A stretch of DNA of 64,000 nucleotides from Zygnema cylindricum (GCA_037447655.1 JBBHKE010002370.1:387753-451752); one strand, 5' to 3'; shown: positions 1-11,218, numbered from the stretch's first letter. Numbers and translations are program-made. Notes: generated from the letters alone by a model not told the origin.

Positions 1-483
1 AAAAGAGCCATTCCGGGATGCCGGCGCTCACGCTGGCCCGTCTGCTCGTGTTTTCTCATTCCAAGTCGTCCGTTCGATTTCGGCAGCGAGCAGAATGTTA
101 TTTTGCGTCCGTTGTACTTTTGTGTCTGGGGTCCTTTTCCAGTTCCATGTTCACCAGTTTTTTAGTAAAATTCCGTGCGTCGCCGTAAAATATTTGTTCA
201 GTTAACCGGCCAGCGTTTATATGCTGCGCTGCCCATAATAAATCGCAGTTAAACGGTAACGGAACAGATTTTTATACGTGGCATGCCACGCTATATAAAG
301 TCCATAAAATAATACAGTATGTTATAAAGTACTATTGTATGCATACTATATATTTTTTAAGTTATCGCCGATATGGAATTTGTTGGTCCCAGACCGATAT
401 ATCAGAATCTCTGACCGTTCGATAACCGATAACTATCAATATCGGTGTTATCGCGATAAGTTTTTTACCGATACACAACACTA
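1..483 (-). mobile_element. hAT-like non-autonomous element 'hAT-A', cut by window start
   Basis: This is the terminal part of the same element that is complete at 29193-30033, here in reverse orientation. The end reads TTACCGATACACAACACTA, and the interior (for example the block around 20-130) matches the reverse complement of about 29500-29640. The following 8 bases, GTAATTAG (484-491), are the expected target duplication, but the partner copy lies outside the window. It encodes nothing visible. Confidence 0.8.
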
Positions 484-963
484 GTAATTAGAGTAAAGAA
501 AAAATTAGAGTAAAAAAAGATAAAAAAATAATTAGAGTTACGAACTCTAATTTGTGTGATATAACTTTTTCAAAAAGGAATTCACTCTAATTTATTTAAG
601 TATTCTAATTTGACGCGCTGAATATCTCTACTGAAAATTAGGTATTCGTACAGAATATGACAAATCGTACAGTTTATTGTCATTATGACGTTTGCACTAC
701 GCGGTTTGTAAAAACGCAGTTACATGATAACGGCCTATATTAAATCACTATTTACTTAATAAAGTACAATTTTGCACGGTCAGACACCGACCGTACGCCA
801 AACTATTTAAAACGACACTGTATTGGAGTTATTAACGCTCATTCAAAAAGAACCTTAAATACTACGATGACAAATTTATAATCATTGACTCTATTTAACG
901 TGATAGAGTCGAAATTTAGGGCGACCGAATTATCGTTATTTACTCTAATTACGATTCACAGTG
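484..963. mobile_element. TA-target MITE ('MITE-B'), interrupted by hAT-A
   Basis: The right terminal repeat (CTCTAATTACGATTCACAGTG, 943-963) is followed by TA (964-965). The interior matches the reverse complement of the complete copy at 35085-35575, including the blocks around 660-800. The left terminal repeat is split by the hAT-A insertion: its inner part starts at 484 and its outer part lies beyond the window. It has no coding capacity. Confidence 0.75.
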
Positions 964-1162
964 TAGTGCCAATAAATAAGCTTTCGCATACGTGTTCTGC
1001 TTTGAGTGGTACCACGTACAAGTTTTTCATACCGACCCATTTTTATGCGAGATCTTGCGTACCAAGTCATTCTACCACATAAATCTTTCACTCTTTGTAA
1101 ATTGTCTTTTAGAACCATAGTTGTCCCGTGCGCATAATATGCACGAAACGAACGCGGGAATA

Positions 1163-2229
1163 TGAAACTCTGAGACCTCCATAAGTACTCAGAGTGGACA
1201 GCTTCCAAGAAGCCTCTAGGATAATCCTGACCCCTTTTTGTTTAAGCAAAAATAACTGCCACCCTGACAGACAGAAACTCTAACCACCTGCACCACTGTG
1301 AAGACAAGACTCCCCTGAGTCGATAGCAAAAAGAATCTTTGAATTTGCTCCCCTGAGCAGTAAGTTATGGAGGGTCAAAGTTGACATTTTGTACAGAAGC
1401 TCTCTGGGAGAGAGGGTCCTATCTACCAATTTTTCTACGTCCTATCTCTCTCACAAACTCTATCTACTTATGTACGGAACGAATCATATTACACTTCTGT
1501 ATATAAAAATACAGCTACCGGTGTAGTTTCTGTACGAAAATTGTACGCCATGGCCAAAAAATCAACACATGTCATATCCGGGTTCGGTCCCGTAATTCCC
1601 GTGATGCCGCGATCCAACGTAATTTTGCCACGTGCCATCCGATGTTGCGATGACCACAAACTGCCGAGATTCTCTTCCACGATCTCGGCTTTCTTCCGGG
1701 CCGTCTGATTGAATGCAGATTTCAATTGAAGTCGTCATAAATACTTGCGCAGTATTTATTTCGTTAAAGAAATAAATGCGCGGTACTAATTTCTTATACA
1801 TACCGTAATCCGTACTTTTTCATAAGTGGATTTATGTATCCCGTAAACAGTTGCACTTAAATGAATTATCCTACGTAGTAATGTTTAAATAAATATCAAA
1901 CCCTTTATAACATATCATTAGTCCTAAACTTAACGGTTAAGACTACTGGCTACCGGCTAACTATCATTCCGTAGGTACCAGAATCAAATCCTGGTTTCAA
2001 CATCTATCCTTTTAGAAAATAAACTACTTATCGGTAAATAAACTAATTTATTTCGCGTAAACCTCTGGACAGCCAAGGTAGCCATGGCTCTAGCTTCCAC
2101 TCCAACTTCTCAGTGACTGCGACAAGTGTGGGAGTTGGAGAGAGAAGTAAGAGATAGAGTGCCTCGGCTTTTTTCAGTATTTTAATTTGGACCTAGAAAA
2201 TACTTAAAAAGGAACCATCAATCTCTACA
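1163..2229 (-). repeat. S-family LTR (outer, low-coordinate copy)
   Basis: About 1067 bp. It is very similar to 11645-12688 and more distantly similar to 19463-20497. It is not followed by the polypurine tract seen after 11645-12688. Instead it abuts the middle of an L-family LTR at 2230, so it is not the normal 3' LTR junction of S. Confidence 0.8.
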
Positions 2230-3115
2230 CTTAACCCCTCTCTAAACCCTCTAGTACTGAGGTAGGGACCAATCACATTATTGTATAGTACATAAAGATA
2301 TAGGTGTCGCTATACCTTTTGTACGGCCATCGTACCACATGGCTAAAATGTCTACACATGTCTTATTCGGATTCGCTCTTATAATCTCCGAAATTCCAGC
2401 CTCCAAATGTTATCTCTCCACGTGGCGCCATGTCATGCCACGTCAGAAAAACAGTACTAGACAAGAAAGTACAGGTGCCTGAGTACTTTCTGTACGGACA
2501 TTGTACGATATTGCCATAATGTGACATTTGTCACATTCGGATTTGTTGTGTTCCGTTCCGAAGATTCCGTAACCCGTATAATGTCACCACGTGTCATCCG
2601 GAGTGGCGACGTCCGCAAACCGCCAAATTATCTTTTTCGCGAAATCGGCGTTAACCATGGTCGTCCGATTTATATCGTCATTTAATACGGACCGTCAAAA
2701 AAAATGTCCGTACTATTTGTTTCGTCCGGTACTAAAAGTACAATTGTTTCTATGTCCTATATAGCGTAATCCAGTTAAATGAAAAACCCTACATGTAACT
2801 ACTTAAATATCTATCAAACCCAATATGTCATAGCACTAGTCCTAGACTAAACGGATAAGGCTAACGATTACGGGTGACTTGACGGACGGCATGTTCCAAG
2901 ATCAATTCCTAGGTCCGTCAAATACCTTTTGGTAAGTCTACCAAATTTACCCCTTGTCTTCTCTAGAGAGCTTAGGTAGCCATGGATCTAGCTCCCTCTC
3001 CAGCCTTCAATGACTACAACAAGTGTGGGGGCTTAAAGAAGGGAGTCATAGGCAGACTGCCTCTGCTCTTTTCCTATCTTAAAATAAAGACCTAGAAAAT
3101 ACTCAAAAAATAACA
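2230..3115 (-). repeat. L-family LTR, right part only
   Basis: It aligns with E1 LTR sequence from the middle (about 'ccctctctaaa') to the end. It contains a partial internal duplication around 2460-2540 of the segment with 'gtacaggtgc'. The end (TAACA, 3111-3115) is followed at 3116 by the polypurine tract, marking it as the 3' LTR of L. The left part is missing and is replaced by the S LTR. Confidence 0.7.
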
Positions 3116-3778
3116 CTCCCCTTATTTTCTAGTCTATTTCCTTTTACTTATTACAAGCAAATAAACAAACATTCCCTTCCCTTTTCCTTTTCCTCTTCCT
3201 TTTCCTTTTCATTTCATAAAACTCTAAGACAACACCCTCATATTTAGTAAGGTCCATTAAATGAGCTGAAGTAAACATTCCATCTAATTGATCATACGTT
3301 TTATTTAGCATCCCACTTTTCATAAATCTGAGCAAAGATATTATCCACCTCATCTCTTTTCCATCCACACAAAAACCGAATTCCCTCTTGCAATTCAACC
3401 AGCCAGCCCCATCTCCATTCTGCAACACACACCCAGATGTTATCCCTTTTACAAGCACACCTTCATAAATGGCATCACTACCATTAGTGATGTTAAAGCC
3501 ATTACCCCCCAAACTTATCATTAAATCAAGAATCCCCACTAAGTTCCTCAAAAAACCTACAACTTCCGTACTCATATTTTTGTCCATGATACTCACCCCA
3601 TTTTCTGAACTTTCCTCACTCTCTCCCATGGAATTCTTTCCACTATCACTTTTTGACTTAATTCCCAATAAATATTTCTCCTCCCCTAAACCTTTCATTA
3701 AATATTTCTCTTCTCCCCTATCCTTTGAAGCCACATCTAGTTTTACTTCTCCCCTTTCCTCGGAATCCGTTGAATTCT
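3116..3778 (-). pseudogene. Copia L element: polypurine tract and RNase H remnant
   Basis: On the minus strand 3734-3144 is open for 196 aa. It contains a degenerate Ty1/copia RNase H stretch (ITNGSDAIYEGVLVKGITSG, then VLQNGDGAGWLNCKRE) comparable with ITTWSDASYGDAPMKRCTS in the S element. The acidic catalytic environment is degraded. The same deletion form (gag joined to the RT end and RNase H, with no integrase) is seen in E1, so L belongs to a non-autonomous lineage. It is cut at 3778 by element F, and the sequence resumes at 9975. Confidence 0.65.
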
Positions 3779-5051
3779 CTGTTGTCCATAGCCATTTTCA
3801 GCCATGGATTCACCCTCGGAAGCACCACAGACTACCCCAAAAACAGCCTACTTTGGATACACACATAATTCAAAAGAATAAACAAAACAACCTGAGACTA
3901 AACTTACACATAGTATATAAAATATAGAATAACCTCACAAAGTTTCAGACAAAAATAATAATCAGAGTGATCACATCATCTAGTCAAAGTTGCAGAAAAA
4001 CAGTCTACCAAAACTTTGATTAAACAGACTAGCTTCACAATGATGTAAAACACAGACCAGGCACAAAATAGACTTGCAAATCTGTGACAATATTCACAAT
4101 ACAAAGAGGAACACACATGCAGAATTTCAGATAATTCTACCAACAGATCTGAGAGTAATCCTCAGATAAAATTACCAAAAATCACCATAAAACGTTTTGG
4201 TCCAAAAAGTTGCTATGACTAAAAATGACTAAGTCCTACAAATATACACGAGCTCGTTACTGAGTGTACGGAGGCATACCATCCGTACGCAATCTACTAG
4301 CTACCTCTATTAATGTTAGTATACCCGAATACTTCGAGGTATGTCAAAATGAGTAAATCTACACTAATAACTAATACACATAATGACAAACCATTGTTGT
4401 AAATATTTACAAAGTACACACAATCTTACAAAATCGTATGCTCAGTCATGCTGAGTCACTCAATGGAACTCCTCGAATTTCGTCAAACAATCCAGGACGT
4501 CCAAAATAAACATCGTGTGATTGACGCGATTTTGCGTCCCCACTACTTGAAAAATGTCGGCGGCCTATATCCGCCGTCCGTCGATCTTATTTGGCACCCT
4601 CGATGTCGCGCCACGTGGTCACAAAAATCTAAACGAAATCCACGTGAGTCGTCAAATATCCCACAACATCGCGAAGCGAATTCAGTCATTCACGTCCACT
4701 TGTTAAAATAATAATCGTACAACCGAAATCATTTCTGTACCGCAGCTCCGTCCTTTGCAATAAATGCGGCAAATAAAGTACACGTCATTTGTCATAAACT
4801 TTGCTTGTCGCATATAAATTACATTTGTTCAAATTATATATTCCGTATTGGCGACGTACATTTCGTAAACTTCACATCGGATCGCGTCGCGATCCGCCGT
4901 CCATTTTTTAACGCATTCCGCGCCACTCAATTACTACCTCACGTCCCTTTAATTTTACTCGTACATTTACTCCCCCAATCCGCAAATCTATTCGAACCAC
5001 CACATTACTTTCGATAATATATTACGCAGGCGAAACGTCGCGGGCGCACAA

Positions 5052-6242
5052 TGAAACTCTGAGACCTCCATTGGCCCTCAGAGTAAGCAGATCCAAAAAA
5101 AGCTTATCTAGATAGTGCCGACTCCAAGTTGATATAAACCGAAATGACTGACCCCTTGACAATCAGAACCCAAATATAGATTCACCCCTGTAAAATAACA
5201 CTTTCTGTGTGGTCAGTTCCACCACAGAATGCAAAGTTAGAATATAAGATTTGGACACATTCACCCACTTTGACTTTCCCTTAGAAATACCGCCACCCTG
5301 GCAGACAAAAACTCTAACCGACTACACCCCTGTGTAGCCTAGACTCCCCTGTGTTCCGAGCAAAAATAATCACTGAAAATGGTCAAGTAAATTGATTGTT
5401 ATGGCTGGCCAAAGTTTGCCATTTATACAAGGTGCTCTCTGGGAGAGGCAGCTATTAACCCAAAATTTTCTAAGTCCTATTCCCTCTCTAAAACTCTATC
5501 TACAGCAGTACGACACCAATCAAATTAGTGTGTCGTACAGAAAAGTACAGGTGCCGGTGTACTTTTTGTACGACCATTGTACAACATGGCCAAAATGTCG
5601 ACACGTGTCATAGCCGGATTTGTTACCGCAATCTCCGGAGTCGCCGCAATCCAACATTGTCGCGCCACGTGTCATATGACGTGGCGATGACTGAAAAACG
5701 CCAAAAGTACATAATCCGTGATCGCGGTGCTTATCGTGGCCGTCCAATCAAACCGGATACAATTGTAGCCGTTGAAAATATATATGCGATATTTGTTTCG
5801 CGTTCGAAACAAATGCGCGGTATCCATTTCATACGATACATTAAATCGTACTCGGTACTATACAAAACAATATATATGCATTACGTATCTATTTCCGTTA
5901 GACGAACTAGACTACGTGTACAAATATAAATATCTGTCAAACCTATTGTACTCTAGCACTGTATTTAGACTTGTTGGTTAAAGAGAACGGCTAGTTTGAC
6001 AGATGGCAGGTGTCAAGATCAAATCCTGGGTTTGTCACTCCTTTTAGATAACTCTATTAAGAATTGCCTTCCTGTCCACTTTGGACAGCCTAGGCAGCCA
6101 TTGATCTAACTCCTCTTCAAGTCTTCAGTGACTGCGACAAGTGTGGGGACTTCAGTGAAGAGTTAGAGGTAGGTTGTCAGTGTCCCCTTTTTGCCTTTTT
6201 ATTTTACAATCTCTAGACCTAGAAAATACTTAAATTTCAACA
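5052..6242 (-). repeat. E1 3' LTR
   Basis: In element sense it begins TGTTGAAAT and ends GAGTTTCA, the TG...CA form of an LTR. It is 1191 bp, the same length as its partner at 8739-9929. The polypurine tract adjoins it at 6243. Confidence 0.92.
6106..6168 (-). promoter_or_regulatory. Conserved hairpin in copia LTRs
   Basis: Stem arms at about 6106-6123 and 6148-6168 enclose a loop with CAGTGACTGCGACAAGTGTG. The same arrangement occurs in the other LTRs at about 2095-2148, 2983-3045, 9793-9855, 12541-12604 and 20366-20425. The stem sequence differs between families (CTCTTCAAGTC in E1, CTCCAACT in S) yet stays complementary, while the loop is nearly constant. It lies about 75-135 bp from the 5' end of each LTR. 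Confidence 0.6.
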
Positions 6243-6258
6243 CTCCCTTTATTTTCTA
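6243..6258 (-). promoter_or_regulatory. Polypurine tract of E1
   Basis: In element sense the sequence just 5' of the 3' LTR is AGAAAATAAAGGGAG, a purine run expected to prime plus-strand DNA synthesis. The same tract adjoins the L LTR at 3116 and the S LTR at 12689. Confidence 0.75.
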
Positions 6259-6439
6259 GTCTACTTACTTTCAACTCCCATCAAAAACAATAAATACATA
6301 TATATATATATATATATTTTTTCCTTTCATTTTTCATTTTCCTACTTTTATATTTAAGAAAGTGTATTAGATGACCAAAAATAATTTCATCTTGTTGATC
6401 ATACATTTTATTTTGCATGCCACTTTTCATAAATCCGCT

Positions 6440-7687
6440 TAAAGATTTTAGAGCTTCTCTAAAATAGTAGTATAGGGAAGAAAGAAAAGCACACAGAAAT
6501 TCCACGAAAGTAATAGTGTGCTTTTGGAGGTATAAGGGAAGTAAAGAGAGAGGAGATACTTGAGGGAGTTTTAAATATTGAGGATAGTTTCATAGATATT
6601 TTGGAAATAGAAAACTGGTCGGAAAGGGAGACTTCAACGGATTCTGAGGAAAGGGGAGAATTAATTCTAGAGGGGGTTTTAAAGGATAGGGGAGAAGAGA
6701 AATATTTGACTAAAGGTTTAGGGGAGAAAAAATATTTATTGGGAATTAAAATAGAAAGTGATAGTGGAAAGAATTCCATGGGAGAGAGTGAGGGAAGTTC
6801 AGAAAATGGGGTAATTATCATGGATAAAAATATGAGTACGGAAGATGTAGATCTTATGAGGAACTTAGTGGGGACTAGTGTTTTTTGGGAATATTTGGGG
6901 GTGGGTGGATTTGACATCACTACTTGGTGTGATGTCGCTTGTGAAGATGTGCCGGTAAAAGGGTTATCATCCGGGTATGTGTTGCAGGTTGGGGATGGGG
7001 CTGACTGTTGATCATACATTTTATTTTGTATGCCACTTTTCATAAATCCGATTAAAGATTTTATCCACCTTCTCCCATTTTCATCCAACCAGAATCTACT
7101 TTCCCTTTTGCATTTCCAACAGTCAGCCCCATCCCCAACCTGCAACACATACCCGGATGATAACCCTTTTACCGGCACATCTTCACAAGCGACATCACAC
7201 CAAGTAGTGATGTCAAATCCATCCACCCCCAAATATTCCCAAAAAACACTAGTCCCCACTAAGATCCTCATAAGATCTACATCTTCCGTACTCATATTTT
7301 TATCCATGATAATTACCCCATTTTTTGAACTTCCCTCACTCTCTCCCATGGAATTCTTTCCACTATCACTTTCTATTTTAATTCCCAATAAATATTTTTT
7401 CTCCCCTAAACCTTTAGTCAAATATTTCTCTTCTCCCATATCCTTTAAAACCCCCTCTAGAATAAATTCTCCCCTTTCCTCGAAATCCGTTGAAGTCTCC
7501 CTTTCCGACCAGTTTTCTGTTTCTAAAATATCTATGAAACTATCCTCAATATTTTGAACTCCCTCAAGTATCTCCTCTCTCTTTACTTCCCTTATACCTC
7601 CAAAAGCACACTGTTGCTTTCGTGGAATTTCTGTGTGCTTTTCTTTCTTCCCTATACTACTAATCCGGAGAAGCTCTAAAAAATCTT
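6440..7687. repeat. Long inverted duplication inside E1 (arms ~570 bp, spacer ~106 bp)
   Basis: Arm 6440-7010 is a near-perfect reverse complement of 7117-7687. As a result gag/RNase H sequence can be read on the plus strand at 6601-7011 and on the minus strand from about 7550 to 7117. The spacer (7011-7116) repeats the flank of the left arm (about 6393-6450) in direct orientation. The junction near 6441 has the shared bases AAAGATTTTA. That pattern fits template switching during reverse transcription. Confidence 0.9.
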
Positions 7688-8758
7688 CATCCTCTTTCTC
7701 CTCTTCCCCTTCTTCCTCCTCATCCACATTCCAACTTCTAAGTTTTTCCAAACAAGGGCATTCCTCCATATAATGACCAGGTTCCCTACAAAAGAAGCAA
7801 ACCCCATTTTTCAAAGCTCCCCTTTCTTTTCCTCTCCCTCTCTTTCCACCAAAGTTCCGATAAGGTTTACCTTTGTCTTTCTTTCTCTCACCACGCTTCC
7901 GCTCGTCACCACCGTTCCTCTCATCACGCTTCCGCCAATCACCACCAGCTGAAAATGCATTGACCCTGTCCCTTCCCCTACGAAGCTCCAAAGTGCTTTC
8001 CCTCACAAGAATTATCCCCCTGGTAAAGCTCCAAGTCCATGAGGAGCCATCGATTGCCTGCATACGACAAATTATGTTTTCGTACTCATCTGGGAGTTTC
8101 ATAAGTAGTGTATTAATCTTACTCTCCTCAGATTCTACATATCCCGCACTAGTAAGCTCAACATATAACGCAGCAATATCATTGCAAAACTCTATCATGC
8201 TACTGCCTTTATAAACATAGGCCTCTATTTCCTGTTTTACTAATTGCTGCCTCTGAATATTCTCACTCTTATAAATCTGAATTAGTGCTTCCCATATCTC
8301 TGAAGACTTGGTTAGACTTAAAAGAGTGATAGCTATCGACTTAGACACATATCTAAGTATGAGATGTTTTGCTATAGTGTTTTTATATTCCCATATTTTT
8401 CTGTCATTTTCTTCAGTTTTAATCCCTATATGTGGTACCATAGCTTAGAGCCTAGCTCCCCTCACAATAGGTGTCCCTTTTTCCTTCTCCCCTATTTCCC
8501 CATCCACGAAAAGATTTTTTCTTCACCTTCCGTTGCATCTGAACTCCGGTTGATATTTTGGGCAGCCTCAGATGAATCTCTATAGTAAGCTCCTCCAAAG
8601 CCAGGTGGCGGACATCTCACTTGTCCCGAAACAATTCCCCATAAGTGCTTCTCGAAAAGCAATCCCGCCATTGTAAACTCCCAATATGTGAAGTGTGTTC
8701 CATCGAACATAGGCACCATAGATGGTGGGCCCATAACCTGAAACTCTGAGACCTCCAT
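6459..8758 (-). pseudogene. E1 gag (UBN2-type copia gag with zinc knuckle), frameshifted
   Basis: The reading starts MEVSEFQVMGPPSMVP at 8758. The first seven residues come from the LTR end, and an internal ATG follows 4 nt after the LTR. A frame change between about 8492 and 8441 leads into a 660-aa open frame. That frame shows the UBN2 gag core (KTEENDRKIWEYKN, EIWEALIQIYKS) and a CCHC knuckle, CFFCREPGHYMEEC. A lysine/arginine-rich and then acidic tail follows, and a fused RNase H scrap (ITTWCDVACEDVPVKG). The last ~180 residues are antisense translation of the inverted arm. Gag would form virus-like particles; here it is probably not functional. Confidence 0.75.
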
Positions 8759-9929
8759 TGGCCCTCAGAGTAAGCAGATCCAAAAGAAGCTAATCTAGAT
8801 AGCGCTGTCTCAAAGTTCATATAAACCCAAATGACTAACACCTTGACAATCAAAAACCCATTATTGCTTCACCCCTGTGAAATAACACTTTCGATGTGCT
8901 CAGTTCCACCACAAAATGCAAAGTTGGAATATGAGATTTGGACACATTCACCCACTTTGACTTTTCCTTAGTAATACCGCCACCCTGGCAGACAAAAACT
9001 CTGACCAACTACACCACTGTGTAGCTTGGACTCCCCTGAGTCCGCAGCAAAAAGAATCACTGAAAATGGTGAAGTAAATTGATTGTTATTGCTAGCCAAA
9101 GTTTGCCATGTATACAAGGTGCTTTCTGGGAGAGGCAGCTACTTACCCAAAATTTTCTAAGTGCTATTCCCTCTCTAAAACTCTATCTACTGAAGTACGG
9201 CACCAATCAAATTAGTGTGTCGTACAGAAAAGTACAGGTGTCGGTGTACTTTCTGTACGACCATTGTACAACATGGCCAAAATGTCGACACGTATCATAG
9301 CCCGATTTGTTATTGCAATCTCCGGAGTCGCCGCAATCCAACATTGTCGCGCCACGTGTCATATGACGTGGGGATGACTGAAAAACGCCAAAAGTACATA
9401 ATTCGTGATCGCGGTGCCTATCGTGGCCGTCCGATCAAACCGGATACAATTGTAGCCGTTAAAAATATACATGCGATATTTGTTTCGGGATCGAAACAAA
9501 TGCGCGGTATCCATTTCATACGATACATTAAATCGTACTCGGTACTATACAAAACAGTATCTATGCATTACGTATCTATTTCTGTTAGACGAACTAGACT
9601 ACGTGTACAAATATAAATATCTGTCAAACCTATTGTACTCTAGCACTGTATTTAGACTTGTTGGTTAAATCGAACGGCTAGTTTGACAGATGGCAGGTAT
9701 CAGGATCAAATCCTGGGTCCGTCACTCCTTTTAGATAACTCTATTAAGAATTGCCTTCCTGTCCACTTTGGACAACCTAGGCAGCTAGTGATCTAACTCC
9801 TCTTCAAGTCTTCAGTGACTCCGACAAGTGTGGGGACTTGAGTGAAGAGTTAGAGGTAGGTTGTCTGTGTAACCTTTTTGCCTTTTTATTTTACAATCTC
9901 TAAACTTAGAAAATACTTAAATTTCAACA
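8739..9929 (-). repeat. E1 5' LTR
   Basis: 1191 bp, partner of 5052-6242. The LTR/internal junction reads GAGTTTCA then GGTTATGGGCCCACC in element sense. No TGG-initial primer-binding site of the usual initiator-tRNA type directly follows. Confidence 0.92.
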
Positions 9930-9974
9930 CACAAAATGTCGAGTACGCACGAAACAACTTTTCAAAAACAACAG

Positions 9975-11218
9975 TCTCCCTATCCGACCAGTTTTGTGTT
10001 TCCAACATATCTATAAAATTATCCTCATTATTTCTAACTCCCTCAAATACCTCCCTTCCCTTTACTTCCCTTATAACTCCAAAAGCACACAGTTGCTTTC
10101 GTGGAATTTCCGTGTAATTTTCTCTCTTCTTCGTTCTACCGATGTTAAGAAGCTCCAAAATTTCTTCATCCTCTTTCTCCTCTTCGCCTTCTTCCTCCTC
10201 ATTCATATACCAACTTCTAAGTTCTTTCAAACAAGGAAACTCCTCTATATAGTGACCCGGTTTCCAACAAGTGAAGCAAACCCCTTTTTTCAAAGCTCCC
10301 CTTTCTTTTCCTCTCCCTCTCTTTCCACCAAAGTTGCGATAAGGTTTACCTTTGTCTTTCTTCCACTCATCACGCTTCCGCTCGTCACTACCATTCCTCA
10401 CATCACGCTTGCGCCAGTCACCACCATTTGTAAATGCAGTCACCCTGTCGCTTCCCCTATGAAGCTCCAAAGTGCTTCCCCTCACAAGTATTATCCCCAT
10501 GGTAATGCTCTAAGTCCACGAAGAGCCATCCATTCCTTGCATACGGTAAATGATGTCTTCGTACTCATCTGGGAGTTTCATGATTAGTGTATTAATGTTT
10601 CTCTCCTCAGATTCTACATATCCTCCACTAGCAAGCTCAACATATAACGCAGAAATATCATTACAAAACTCTATCATGCTACCGCCTTTATAAACATAAG
10701 CCTCTATTTCTTGTTTTACTAACTGCTACCTCTGTATAGTCTCACTCTTATAAATCTGAATTAGCGCTTCCCATATCTTTGAAGACTTCTTTAAGTTTAT
10801 AAGAGTGATAGCTATGGACATAGACACGTTTCTAAGTATGAGATGCTTTGCTATAGTGTTTTTATATTCCCATATTTTTCTGTCATCTTCTTCAGTTTTA
10901 ATCCTTACAAGTGGTATCATAGCTAAGAGCCTAACTCCCCTCACCATAGGTGTCTCTTTTTCCTTCTCCCCTATTTCCCTATCCACAGTAAGGTTTTTCC
11001 TTTCACCTTCCGTTACATCTGAACTCCAGTTGATATTCTGGGCAGCCTCAGATTATTTTCCATAGTAAGCTCCTCCAAAGCCAGGTGGCGGACATCTCAC
11101 TTATCCATAAACAATTCCCCATAAGTGCTTATCCAAAAGCAATCCCTCCATCGTAAACTCCCAGTAAGTGAAGTTTGTTCCATCAAACATAGGCACCCTA
11201 GATGGTGGGCCCATAACC
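9975..11218 (-). pseudogene. L-element gag remnant
   Basis: This continues L after F. Open pieces at 10986-10726 and 10500-9886 give UBN2 gag (KIWEALIQIYKSETIQR) and a basic/acidic tail like that of E1. The zinc knuckle has lost its last cysteine (CFTCWKPGHYIEEF, Cys to Phe), and there are in-frame stops (for example after IQR). It is not functional. Confidence 0.75.

Larger units (their letters stand above)
5052..9929 (-). mobile_element. Complete non-autonomous copia element E1
   Basis: Two LTRs of 1191 bp each (5052-6242, 8739-9929) flank a 2496 bp internal region. The target duplication CACAA is exact (5047-5051, 9930-9934). The internal region holds a gag gene and an RNase H scrap; protease, integrase and most of the RT are absent. 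It therefore depended on another copia element, perhaps of the S type, for movement. The LTRs are very similar but not identical, so it is not brand new. It lies inside element F. Confidence 0.92.
3779..9974. mobile_element. DNA element 'F' inside L, itself split by E1
   Basis: F occupies 3779-5051 and 9935-9974, with E1 between. Its ends are CTGTTGT and ACAACAG, and TCT precedes and follows it (3776-3778, 9975-9977). The E1 copy of the L sequence reads straight through this point (around 7495), which supports F as an insertion. About 4440-5051 plus the 9935-9974 tail is repeated in inverse orientation at about 20891-21400. The short terminal repeats leave the superfamily open. No protein is recognised. 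Confidence 0.55.

Noticed and set aside
6601-7011. Plus-strand 136-aa frame resembling copia gag/RNase H
   Set aside because: It is the inverted arm within E1, not a separate plus-strand gene.
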